Assembly: GCF_963966145.1 (NCBI RefSeq) | Contig: NC_091054.1 | Location: 11,904,001 to 11,968,000, forward strand | DNA length: 64,000 nt | Origin: Tenebrio molitor | Taxonomy: Eukaryota > Arthropoda > Insecta > Coleoptera > Tenebrionidae | Direction: 5' to 3' | In this document: positions 1 through 9,564 of the stretch, piece by piece | How the letters are laid out: the number at the start of each line of letters is the position of its first letter | How positions within the stretch are numbered: position 1 is the stretch's first letter | Position numbers and translations under genes: made by a program | Notes under the pieces: generated by a model | Database searches by the model: none | What the model was told of the DNA's origin: nothing | The model's input: the letters and a program-made list of their open reading frames with translations, nothing else

Positions 1-571
1 CTGAGTAGGCGTTGAAAAAGGTAAACAGGAACAGTGTAAAGTTTGAATTTCCCACCGTTTGACACGAATGACATTTGTTATACAGGGTCATTATAAATGA
101 TTGTACCATCGTAGTTGGCTTTGAAAACCCATACAAATTTGGGATGTGCCGCTAGCTTCGCAACGTTAGACAAACTAGTAGACAAATTTTCACTACCGCC
201 AGCAGCGCTACCTATCGGCGATGCTAGTCTCACTCACGTTATAAAGCTTGCGCCAAATTCAACTAAGCCACCAACGCCTACTACGATGGTATGATCATTT
301 ATAATGACCCCGTATTTCATGGCACTAAATTGAACATGTTTGTTTTTATCAAAGGCGCCCTTAGATATTTGCTTCGAGAACAGGAATCCTTAGTTATGCT
401 AGTTTTAATGTAAAACAGTGCAAAGAAAGAATAAACAGAAAGATGTTTTGTTTATGAATTTTAGGTTAGCTGCCAAGATGCTCTAATTACAACTGTCAAT
501 TTACACTTAAAAAAAGCAAAACAATTGAGGGTTTCCAACGCCTTCCCAGCCCAGGATTTCATTTGAACGTG
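1..571. repeat. Family A inverted-repeat element, copy 1 (cut by window start)
   Basis: The right end carries the family A terminal repeat (CAGCCCAGGATTTCATTTGA, then ACG). The left end enters the window partway through the matching inverted repeat (CTGAGTAGGCGTTG). The interior matches copies near 23.1, 27.4 and 43.0 kb, including a run that encodes nothing recognisable. It is interrupted at 82-313 by a family D MITE. No transposase is visible, so it is non-autonomous. Family seen directly; superfamily unknown. Confidence 0.85.
82..313. mobile_element. Family D MITE, copy 1, nested in family A
   Basis: A 232 bp element with terminal inverted repeats of at least 33 bp beginning ACAGGGTCATTATAAATGAT; the right end reads ATCATTTATAATGACCCCGT. 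It is flanked by TA on both sides, and the family A sequence resumes on either side, which fixes the insertion point. Near-identical to 50635-50861 and more distantly related to 38510-38729. No coding capacity. The TA target and end structure fit a Tc1/mariner-mobilised MITE, which is inference. Confidence 0.85.
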
Positions 572-1591
572 AAGCAGCAAGATTTAAAAAAAATTAAATC
601 AGAAGAGAATTTGCGAAATAATAGCAAACATAATTAACGTTGTTTATTTTTGAAATTGGAAAGTTAATTATTGGTATTTTAGTTAAAACGCTTTTATGGA
701 TTTGAAAGCGGAATTTGCTGAATTAGTTGACGATGTTTCCATTTTTAAATTAATTGTGCTAATAAATTTTTGTTGAGTGGCATATTTTGAGTTATAAAAA
801 CAGATTTTAAATCAATATCACAATACAAGGACTTTTGAATAAAATTTCTGTTTAATTTTTTATAACATGCCAGAGCCTCTAGTTCAAAACAAATCAAATA
901 TAAAGCTCCATTCCAGAACTATGTTTTGTTTGTAAAAATGTGTGATTACTCCTGAAAAACTGAGATTGTGTTTAAGACCGGCGTTACTAGTTGGAGAAGT
1001 AATTGAAGATTTTAGATTCGTTCATTATGTTGACAATCAAATCCATTAACAAACAATAAGGAAATGTCCGGGTAATGAGAACATCAGTAAAGTATGCCTG
1101 TGATGGTCTTATAATATTATTCACTTAGTTTGGGACGTTATACAGCCCTTTAAGCAAGAAATTTCATAGTCAGGCTACCAGATGTTTGAACAATAAACCT
1201 CCTGTTGTTTGATTATCTAAAGTTCTGTAACTAGAGCATCCTACGATAGTTAAACTTTGTAATAGCAGTTATTTAAATATTGAGCTTTTAACCATCGCGT
1301 CTTCGTCGTGTGTCAAAGTTGACCTAAAAAGACTTTAAAGTAAAAGCTTCTATGAAACAGTGACTGTGTTATTGTCTTTATGGCGATGCTTGTACTAGGT
1401 AATAGCCAATTTTCCAAGACTTTCATTTCAAAGGGCTTACCGGAGCTTGCCGTAATAAAATGATATTATTATAGACAGACCATTTGTTCTACTGGTTATT
1501 TTTGTGGTTTTTGCTACCTGAAAGCTCCGAATTTTTCCATTACTACAGATGCAGTAATGATTAACTTTAAAAATAACTAATACATTTCCAT
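572..1591. other. No gene recognised
   Basis: About 1 kb of AT-rich sequence. I see no long reading frame, no inverted-repeat ends and no match to other repeats in the window. Confidence 0.5.
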
Positions 1592-1905
1592 ACAGGGTTA
1601 TTCACGAGAGACTTCCGATGAAAATTTCGTTATATGAATAGTTTCTAGCTTCCTAAATTAAAAAAAGTAACACTTAAATCAACGATTGCTGGCCCTTATT
1701 GTCTGTCATGTCAGTTTTGCTTTTGCTTTTTCAGTTTTGCTCATAACCTCAATAAAGAGAAAGTGTCATAATTAATCTTATTCGCCAAGCTACTTGGATT
1801 GTCAACTTATTTCGAATTAAACAAAATATCAAGTTCTAGGAGTTTCTGTATTTTGGGTTGCATATACCGACATTTTCATCGGAAGTCTCTCGTGACTAAC
1901 TCTGT
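1592..1905. mobile_element. Family E MITE, copy 1 (diverged)
   Basis: Starts ACAGGGTTATTCACGAGAGA and ends with its inverse (TCTCTCGTGACTAACTCTGT), giving an inverted repeat of about 37 bp with a few mismatches that continues through ACTTCCGATGAAAAT. TA flanks both ends. The outer 18 bp are shared with the family E elements at 47665 and 61509; the inner repeat differs, so this is a subfamily. No coding capacity. Confidence 0.8.
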
Positions 1906-2271
1906 ATAATACGTATGTAGCGATATTATTTGCACCAGGAATGCATAAAATGAAACAAAAAAAACTGGATATTTTAATTTCAATATCCAGCTTTTGTCGG
2001 AAATGTATTGTGGGTTGCATTTTCAATCATTCATGAAATATACTCTATTCTTTATCTTGGTGAGTGGTCGATGCGATCAAGCAAGCCATGGATAGCTTTG
2101 TAAGTTTTACTTTTTCCACCAAATTTTTGTGTGGTGTAAATCAAATATTAACTGTCATCGCTGTCATTCAGATTCAGAATCTTCGTCAGGCATTCATGTC
2201 CAAATCTCACATTCTTATGTGGCGAAATGTAAATATAGGTATAAGCCGTACACATCGATTCTTAAATTTAA

Positions 2272-2296
2272 TTTATTTCATCCTGTGTCAAATTTC
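2272..2296 (+). repeat. Left inverted repeat of YR element
   Basis: TTTATTTCATCCTGTGTCAA followed by ATTTC. It pairs with 3789-3813 over 25 bp with two mismatches and recurs at 12242-12265 in the deleted copy. It is the outermost sequence shared by the two copies on this side. Confidence 0.8.
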
Positions 2297-2420
2297 AATA
2301 CTTTACGTCATCAGTTTGAATCCGGGAAAACGCAAAAAACGGCCGGACGCCGGTTAAGTGTTGCTATTGGAAACACAAAAGTAACAATCGGAATAACAAT
2401 TATTCAAGTTTAAGAAATGT

Positions 2421-2426
2421 TTTATT
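2421..2426 (-). terminator. Polyadenylation signal of YR gene
   Basis: Read on the minus strand this is AATAAA, about 40 bp past the YR stop codon and inside the element. It is conserved in the deleted copy near 12.37 kb. A consensus match only. Confidence 0.5.
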
Positions 2427-2466
2427 CAAAACTACATACATCTACAATACAAGTTAACAATGAAAC

Positions 2467-3646
2467 TTAAATATTAATGTTCAGATTAATAGTACAATTT
2501 GTATTGCCCTCAATATTTACTGGAGGATAATTACTGCTAGAAGAAATGGTGTTACTAAGACTGGTTTTATTACTAACTTCTTTCTTTTGCTGTTGCAATA
2601 CTTCGACAAAGGTTTCTCCGTTCAGTATCATCCTGGCAATTTTATTTTTGCTTTCCAAAGAGTCTTCTATGTATTTTTCAGCCACAGACGAACTCTTCCA
2701 AGCTCCGTGTCTTTTTAGTACTGCTAAATCAGCACCAGCATTGGCCAAAAGCGTTGCAGAATTTCTCCGAAACGAGTGACCAGTATATTTGTCAGGATCT
2801 TGAAGACCCAAAAACAGTGCAATTTGTTTTGGCATCCCTCCAATTGTGTGTATTCCTACTCTTTGTACGGTACACTTTGAATTTCTATATCCCAAAAATA
2901 ACATTCTATGGTTAACATGTTTTGGCCTCAGTGACACGTATTTTCTGAATAACTCCACACATTTAATTCCGTCTACTTCGTCTATTACAGTGAAGGTCCT
3001 TCTTTGATTTGTCTTAGTGCAGGGAATTGTAATTACTAACTGCGTTTGAGTTTCCTGGATATCGTCTAGTGAAATGTTATACAATTCTTCTCTTCTACAA
3101 CCACCAGCTATTCCAATCATAGCAATAACCTGTCAATTAAAAAAAAAACTCGTTTATTTTCTTGTTTTATTTGAAATTTGCTCTTACTTTTGTCAGGAGA
3201 TATTTGTCAGTACAAGCTTCTTTCATAAATCTATACATTTCTTCTCGGGTTAATGTTTTAGATTGTTTGGATTCATGACCAATTGATTGTTTTTTCAGGA
3301 AAGCTAACAATTTAGAAAAGCGAGATATGTCAAAATTTTCATTCGCAATTAATGTTGATTTAATCATTGAATATTTCGGCCACAAAGAAGATGCTCCTAT
3401 TTTCTTAGACTAAAAACATTAGTTCACAAATAAAATAAGCAATATGACCATTTAAATTCTTACCAAATCTAAAAAATAAGCCAGCATAACTTCTTCGGTT
3501 ATTTCCTTAACATTATTTTCAACTTTCCACTCGCAAAAATGGCTGAATTCTTTGTGGTATCGTTCACCAGACTTACTTGGAATTAATCTAGCACACGCTT
3601 CTTCAGATTTTTTTACAATTCCTGGAGGATTTGCATTGGAAATCAT
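2467..3646 (-). CDS. Crypton-like tyrosine recombinase, three exons, apparently intact
   Basis: The spliced model is exon 1 at 3646-3464 (61 codons), exon 2 at 3409-3188 (74 codons) and exon 3 at 3129-2467 (220 codons plus stop), 355 aa in all. Both introns (54 and 58 bp) are phase 0, with GTAAG donors and TTTTTAG or TTGACAG acceptors. Exon 1 has an N-terminal SAM-like/core-binding segment (LIPSKSGERY, EEVMLAYFLDL); exon 2 continues it (SLWPKYSMIKSTL). Exon 3 has the catalytic domain: R147 in GGCRREEL, K174 in TKTNQ, H253 and R256 in GHSFRR, W279 in the His/Trp box and nucleophile Y288, nine residues after W279. No stop or frameshift interrupts it. The family cuts and rejoins DNA through a 3'-phosphotyrosine. 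The last ~50 residues are Ser/Asn-rich. Recombinase identity is strong; whether it is still mobile is unknown. Confidence 0.88.
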
Positions 3647-3788
3647 TTTGACACACCAAATTATTTCGACAAAATCAACAAATTAAACAATTGCCAAACA
3701 GCCGTTGCTAATAATGTTCCAAAAATGTGACTAGATTTGGAGCATTTGTTGAATTATTTTGAAATTAATTTCAATGTTTCTTTCAAAC

Positions 3789-3813
3789 GAAATTTGAGGC
3801 AGGATGAAATAAA
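3789..3813 (-). repeat. Right inverted repeat of YR element
   Basis: Inverse of 2272-2296 with two mismatches, located upstream of the YR start codon. Conserved exactly at 12815-12839 in the deleted copy. About 145 bp of shared element sequence lies outside it, including a short inverted pair (TTTACAGTAC near 3845 and GTACTGTAAA near 3911) whose right half is missing in copy 2. Confidence 0.8.
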
Positions 3814-4415
3814 ATACATAACGACATTCGTCCGTGAACTCTTTTTACAGTACTCGTTTCGAGTTTCAAGACTCGGCTCCTTCGTCGCCTCGTCCTTAAA
3901 CGTCAAACTCGTACTGTAAACTATGAGTTCCCGGACTTATGACGTTAATTACTATAACCATTCCCGTTCTGAAAATTATCGGCGTCCGTAGTCGGTCAAT
4001 CCGACCGAACATTATGCCCGTGCCGGGCAGAATTACGAAGAAGTTTGGGTTTTAAAATTATGAAATTAACCGAATTCTTAAACCAAACCGGATCTAATTT
4101 GACCGGAAAGTGAGTGGCCGGTCTAGAACACTTTGAAATTCCCAAGCAAGTTATTATAATTTTAGAAAACGGTGCGATGATGTGAAAATGACACGTTTGA
4201 GGTTATGTCGCGGTATGATCAATTAACCTGGAAAATAATAAATAGAATGACTTTGCGGCGTCTCTGTAAGTACCTACATTATTGTAATATGTATTTGAAT
4301 ATTTTTTAACAACTACCAACACACTTTTCCATGGGAACTTTCAAAATTCCCTAAATTCAACTTAACGGTTGAAAATTTCCCAAGGACCACTCACCAAGAT
4401 AAAGAATAGATTATA

Positions 4416-6283
4416 CCTGTATAGTTGATAACTCTATTTAAATTTTAACTGAGAATCTTATTAAACTACAACAGGATCGCTGAAAAAGATTGATGCGTAA
4501 AGTACAACCGTTTACTGCATTAACTTAATTAAGACCGCCTCGAATCATCTGTCAAATAAAGTGTTAAGTGCATAACTCTAGGCCACTACCACTCAATCCA
4601 ATAGCCATATGTTTGCATATAGTATCGTAAGCTGTCATCTCCGGCAGGAACTAATTTAACTTTGACAAATCTATAGCTCCAATCTGGCGCAGCACTCAAG
4701 GGAGTAAGTGTAGTTGGTGTATTTAAATGTAAATCCAGTTCGCGAAGGAAAAAACAAAAGTGTAGAGGGTGAAAAACGCGGAACCAACCCCGTAACTTAA
4801 TTAACATTATTATCTTCGAGTCGCCTCATAAACCGACTCCAATAACTCAAAGCTACCGCGCAATAAAAGCTTCATTAGTTAGAATCGTCATAGCTTTAAT
4901 AAAGCAGAACTTAATGGTAGCAGTATTAGATGAAATTAGAGTGAATAAATCAGAAGTGTAACGAGTAAAGCGGAGTGTGAACCCCGCTCGGAAATATGCC
5001 CTCGGGACCGCTCGACACACGACCTCTTGGACTGCATCCCAGAAAATTACAGATGGGACCAAAAATGAAGGGTTGGAGGAACTATCGGGGTGGCGAAAGA
5101 CGGGTGTTTATTAAAACTTGTTGCTGGCACTGCGGCTTCTTCAAATTAATCTTCTGTCGGGTCAGTTTTTCAGTTCGAGGTTAACAGCGCTTGGCTTATT
5201 TTAGCCATAGCAAATTTGTCGTTTAAGAGAGACAAAGTGTCACTTTCGCAGACGAGTTACAGAGGTAGTTAATTGGTCTTGTAACAGTTTATATTACGAA
5301 ATTAGTTCTCATAACTGCTGGTATAATTTGATGAGTTGCCTCGGCTGAAGAATTGAGCAGTTAATATTGCTAATGGCAGTATACTGAAGCTCATATCAAA
5401 TAATTTCTTCTAAGTCGGGTTCTAATGAAACCGATTCTGGAATTCCTTCTGGATCTCTATATGTTACCACGCGATTGATTTTCATGAACGTATTACCATA
5501 ATCGATTCAAGCCCCGATATTGTTGCTTCCGATAACTTCTTCGAGAGGTAAAAAAATATCCAATAATCAATTCTCTTCAGCCTTATAATTTAATCCCTGA
5601 GAGAAGCTACGATATCCTACTCGTTAAGTAAACTCACTTCCTTATTAATTTTAAAATCATTCCCCCAGATTAATAAAATATAAATTTGTTGCGTGACTGG
5701 AATTGTCGTCGAAAGGGTTACAGTGAGGACATTTTCTCTGGCAGGGTGTTGCGGTCTTCACAATTTATTACGTACCCATCGATTCTTACCATCTCTGGAC
5801 ACCGGAAGTCAAAATAGATTATTCTGCAGCTGTCCACACAGGAAAATTTTCCTCAACACGCCTAAGGGGTGATAGAATTAACAACTGATACTTGATTAAA
5901 AAACATTTTGTTAACAAGATGATCATTAATATTGAATCTAACCCACACTTTTCGCGTCTAGTCCAGTTTTAATTGACATTTCGAGCTAATAAACCGGTTA
6001 TTAATGATTTAATGGTGACGATGTTGAAAGGGGAGAAACCCTCAATTACTGATATGAAGTATGTACATGACCGCATAAGAGTGAACATTACAAACAAAAT
6101 GAGTAAGCGGGGTTGAAGAATAATGAAATAATTTATAAACTAACACAATACACCTGGCGCAGTGTCACGTAAAAAGCTTCAACGGGGGATAACAAACAGT
6201 CATTTATAATTACAACTATTGAATTAACAAAACACCAATAATGTTATTTTTGACTGTAATTTGTGTTTTCAAATTTTGAACTA
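4416..6283. other. No gene recognised
   Basis: 1.9 kb with no repeat family I can match elsewhere in the window. A 73-codon minus-strand frame at 4586-4807 ends in a protein-like stretch (WSYRFVKVKLVPAGDDS) but has no family I recognise and no clear splice or start context, so it is not called a gene. Confidence 0.4.
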
Positions 6284-7197
6284 CAGTGAGCGGCAAAAGT
6301 ATGGAATAAATTCCTTAAAAATTAAACAAAATGTTTTTCAAAAAAATGTTTGGACAGGTCAATTTTAGTTTATAAAAATACATGTTTTAGTACCAAAGAA
6401 AATTCCAAGCAGTCATTTGTTTTCGAGTTATGACGTCATCGATAGTTTTTTTAAATGGAAACCCCCTATTTTTTTTCTTGATTCTGATAGCCCTTTTAAT
6501 TATCTAAATGACAGTGTAAAAATTTTGTTATCTTACATAAGGAAATTTTTGAGAAAAAAAAATAATAAAGTTGGAAAAAATAAATTTTATAACGAACAAA
6601 AACAAGTCAAAAAATCAAGTAGGTAAATCAAACAGTCAAATGTTACTGTCAATTTCATTCGTATGTGTTTTTTGTTTTACAAAACGTTTTCGAAAATGAC
6701 TCATTTAACAGAAACACAACGTATTGAAATTTTAATTTTGATTAGGTGCGGGGATAAAACTAGATAAAACTAAAACAGGGGGAATTTCTTCATAAACTTG
6801 CTTTTTGTCAACAAGCTGGGGGATGGCAATTCGAACATTTAATTCCATAATTTTAAGTACTAACACAGTTTTTGACTTGTTTTTGTTCGTTATAAAATTT
6901 ATTTTTTCCAAATTTATTATTTTTTTTCTCAAAAATTTCCTTATGTAAGGTAACAAAATTTTGATACTAGGGTTTAGACAATTAAAAGGGCTATTAGAAT
7001 CGAGAAAAAAAATAGGGGGTTTCCACTTAAAAAAACTATCGATGACGTCATAACTCGAAAACAAATGACTGCTTGGAATTCTATTTTGTATTAAAATATG
7101 TATTTTTATAAACTAAAATTGACCTGTCCAACAATTTTTTAAAAAAAAATTTTCTTTAATTTTTAATGAATTTATTCCATACTTTTGCCGCTCACTG
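6284..7197. mobile_element. Fold-back Tc1/mariner-type element
   Basis: 914 bp flanked by TA (6282-6283 and 7198-7199), with ends CAGTGAGCGGCAAAAGTATG typical of Tc1-like elements. The inverted repeats are unusually long: 6284-6614 pairs with 6869-7197 almost base for base, so parallel open frames appear in both arms and are artefacts of the palindrome. The unique centre of about 250 bp keeps only the start of a transposase. Non-autonomous. Confidence 0.88.
6696..6767 (+). pseudogene. Tc1/Tc3-type transposase, N-terminal remnant
   Basis: ATG followed by 22 codons (MTHLTETQRIEILILIRCGD, then KTR) and a stop at the edge of the right-hand sequence. The TETQRIEIL..I.CGDKTR pattern resembles the first helix-turn-helix of Tc3/Tc1-like transposases. 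Everything downstream, including the catalytic domain, is gone. It sits between the two fold-back arms, so the element is a deletion derivative of a coding transposon. Assignment rests on a short motif. Confidence 0.5.
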
Positions 7198-7314
7198 TAT
7201 AATTTTACTTGAAAAAATATTTAATGCTATAAAAAAAATTACATAAAAAGCCCATCTTAAACAACTTTTTGCAGTAGGTGGCTGGTCTAGATTGACAGTT
7301 AAAAACTTCTCAAG

Positions 7315-7427
7315 TATCGGGTGCTTAAATTTCTCCTCAAAGTTGGCGTTGAAGAATCGATTGATCGATTGTGAACGCACCACTCGTCAGTCTGCAGAGG
7401 AAAAACACAAGCAACGCAAAAAGTTTG
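7315..7427 (+). repeat. Family B element, copy 1 (partial)
   Basis: Begins TATCGGGTG and continues through the family B end (TCCTCAAAGTTGGCGTTGAA) and part of the centre (CACAAGCAACGCAAAAAG). The right terminal repeat is absent, so it is truncated. Related copies are at 14311, 36535, 43305 and 59859. Confidence 0.75.
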
Positions 7428-8300
7428 ATCGTCAAGGTCATTCTTTGACGCAATCGAAAATGCTCCATTGTAAAACAGTCGTAAATATCATAACCTATCA
7501 TCATGTTGTATGACATTAATTGTCATTTTTTTCTCAATTTTTTGACACTTTGTTGACGTGGGCATAATCAGGCAGGGAAATTTTTTAAATTTGTGACAAT
7601 CTAACCAAATTTTGAAATGACATTACAGTGTTTGCGCAATGGGATTTTCCCTTACATTATAAAAATAAACGTTATGTTCCTCCAATAAAATTTGTAGAAA
7701 ATCAAAATAACCTAGGAAACACTAGTGTAACGCACGTTATGACTTTATACCGTAAGGGAAAATGCCTTGGGGCAAACTCACTATTGACGACCAAAATTTA
7801 TTGCTCGTGACAGTAGCAACACCTACTTTGATGATACATTTAAATGAAGACCCGATAGTTCTTAAAATGATGTTTCTTTTTACTATCAATTTTAGGGCTA
7901 GTAAGAACAGATAAATTTCATAGCGTAACGTTTACTCTATCTGTGAGTTCGATTAAAAAAAAAACTTGTATGAAACAATAACAAACTAATTTATTGTCGA
8001 TTAACAATTTATACCAAAGGAATATTAACAGCTCAAATTCGCAGGTTTCCACTAACCCTTATAATCATATTCGCTTGCCAATAATTCGTTATCTCTCACC
8101 CCAAATAACTGATTGACACGCAGCGTTTCCCTTTTTAACCCAATGCCGACCCTGCTTCGAGCATTACAGGTAGGCCACTGCGCTTCGAAGGATCATGATT
8201 TATGATGTCATCGAAACCGATGACGTCATCGTTGCCAGAAAGTGCTGCCGCGGGATTCTTCAGGAGGCGTTCCGATTGTTCCTTACCCCTTACAATCATA
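7428..8300. other. No gene recognised
   Basis: AT-rich sequence. The only notable site is a full CRE palindrome TGACGTCA at 8221-8228 beside a near-copy (TGATGTCA) about 20 bp upstream. No reading frame of interest. Confidence 0.4.
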
Positions 8301-9562
8301 CGAGGGCAATTTTTTATGTAATCTACCTAGCAATGAATATGAAAAGTTAAAATAAAAATTGTCATTCTGTTAAATAGCTGTGACATTTTGAACCTGAATA
8401 GAAAAGTTTCAGCAAAATATGTTATGTCTGAAGACTTCTGTGCATTTTTTTATAAACTAAAATGTGTGAAATTCAACTCGAGTATCGAACTGGAATAAAA
8501 TTTCTTACAAAAGAGGCTAATGGGCCAAAAGTGATTCATCAAAGGATGATCATCGTGTATGGGAATGAAGGCCCATCTTTATTTCAAATAAGATTTTGGT
8601 CTGAGCAGTTTCGCTGGGGTCGGGACTCTACACAGGTGATCCAAAATTAGGTCGACCAGTTGAGGCAAAACTGAACATGATTTTTAAAAATGGAAGATTT
8701 GGTGCTGTCAGATCGGCGGATGAAGTTGACTTTTATTGCCAGGGGAAATGGAGTATCCGAAAATATTGTTTGGAAAGTTTTGCACGATGATTCGGCATGA
8801 ACAAAGTGTTTGGACTTTGAATTCCAAACTTCCTTACGCCAGACCAAAACTTGTCAGGAAAGAAATTTCCCATGAAAATTGAAAAAGCTTTACAAGCCCC
8901 TATTATTTTTTTTCCGCAAATTGGTACCGGGGTGTATCACTGGAACCCTCCTACCAAACAAGAATCAATGCAGTGGGTTCACAAAGTTCGCTTCCCCCCA
9001 AAAAAAGCCAAAACACAGTCTTCGGGCGGAAAGCGCATGGCAACCATTTTTTGGACCGAGCAAGGGATTCTGCATATTGAAAGACGGTAAAAGGTACTAC
9101 AATCAATGGAGAGGTTTATTTGAAGACAATTTGAAAGTTAAAAGAAGCATTGAAATTGAAACGGCCTTCATTGTGGCGTCAAAAGAATCTGATCCTTTCT
9201 GAAAATTGCAAGGTCCATAAGGCATGCAATATTCAGGCTGTAATTCAGGAATCTGGATTAACTGAACTGCGTCATCCATCGTACAGCCCCGACCTAGCAC
9301 CCTGCGACTTCTTTTTGTTCAAAAAACTAAAAAAAAAACTAGGGGCCCAAAATTTACCACCGATAAATGAGCTAAAGACAGCTGCTGATGCTTATTTTGC
9401 AGAGCGTCGTAAAGAATTTTTTCTTGTAGGAATGCGGAAACTCGAGAAACGTTGTATTAAGTGTATAAGCGTTAAAGGTAGTTATGTAGAAAAATAAAAT
9501 TATTTGGTTCTCCTATGTGTTTTCTTTCATGGCTAGGTAGATTACATAAAAAAATGCCCTCG
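8301..9562 (+). mobile_element. Full-length mariner transposon (inactive)
   Basis: 1262 bp, the usual mariner size, flanked by TA on both sides (8299-8300 and 9563-9564). The ends are CGAGGGCAATTTTTTATGTA and its inverse, giving a terminal repeat of about 30 bp that includes ATCTACCTAGC. It contains one plus-strand transposase pseudogene. Structure seen directly; activity ruled out by the frameshifts. Confidence 0.93.
8462..9497 (+). pseudogene. mariner transposase (DD34D), frameshifted
   Basis: Fragments in several frames follow the mariner order. The N-terminal helix-turn-helix is at 8462-8650 (IKFLTKEANGPKVIHQRM, RFWSEQFRWGRDS). A degraded middle follows, then PPTKQESMQW and KKAKTQ near 8.95-9.0 kb and ATIFWTEQGILHIE. 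The C-terminus at 9200-9497 has YSPDLAPCDFFLF and ends KGSYVEK. The first catalytic GDETW motif is destroyed. The second Asp is Glu (SENCKVHK); exactly 34 residues separate it from the third Asp in PCDFF. At least three frame changes mean no functional enzyme. Such enzymes cut and paste at TA. Family certain; subfamily not assigned. Confidence 0.92.
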
Positions 9563-9564
9563 TA

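Larger units (their letters stand above)
2272..3957 (-). mobile_element. Crypton-like tyrosine-recombinase element, copy 1
   Basis: Boundaries come from comparison with the deleted copy at 12242-12961: shared sequence begins near 2272 and ends near 3957 (TTAATTACTATAA). It contains one complete minus-strand YR gene. A 25 bp imperfect inverted repeat lies at 2272-2296 and 3789-3813. The right repeat is internal, about 145 bp inside the shared right edge. Cryptons usually lack terminal inverted repeats, so this arrangement is unusual. No clear target duplication is visible. Confidence 0.75.
2039..4415. mobile_element. Outer 31 bp inverted-repeat pair enclosing the YR element
   Basis: Positions 2039-2069 and 4385-4415 are inverted copies of each other, 31 bp with one mismatch; the inner 25 bp are exact (CTATTCTTTATCTTGGTGAG, then TGGTC). 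They enclose 2.38 kb holding the whole tyrosine-recombinase element. The deleted second YR copy at 12.2-13.0 kb lacks these outer repeats. The simplest reading is that the YR element landed inside an unrelated TIR element; a single composite element is the alternative. Confidence 0.65.

Noticed and set aside
4586..4807. 73-codon minus frame with a protein-like end (VKVKLVPAGDDS)
   Set aside because: No recognisable family, start context or convincing splice sites; kept only as a note.
6431..7050. CRE sites TGACGTCA in the fold-back arms
   Set aside because: They are parts of the transposon and mirror each other; no evidence of regulatory use.
6417..7064. Parallel reading frames MFSSYDVIDSFFKW on both strands, looking like a duplicated gene
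   Set aside because: They are the two arms of the fold-back element read outward-in; identical peptides arise from the palindrome.
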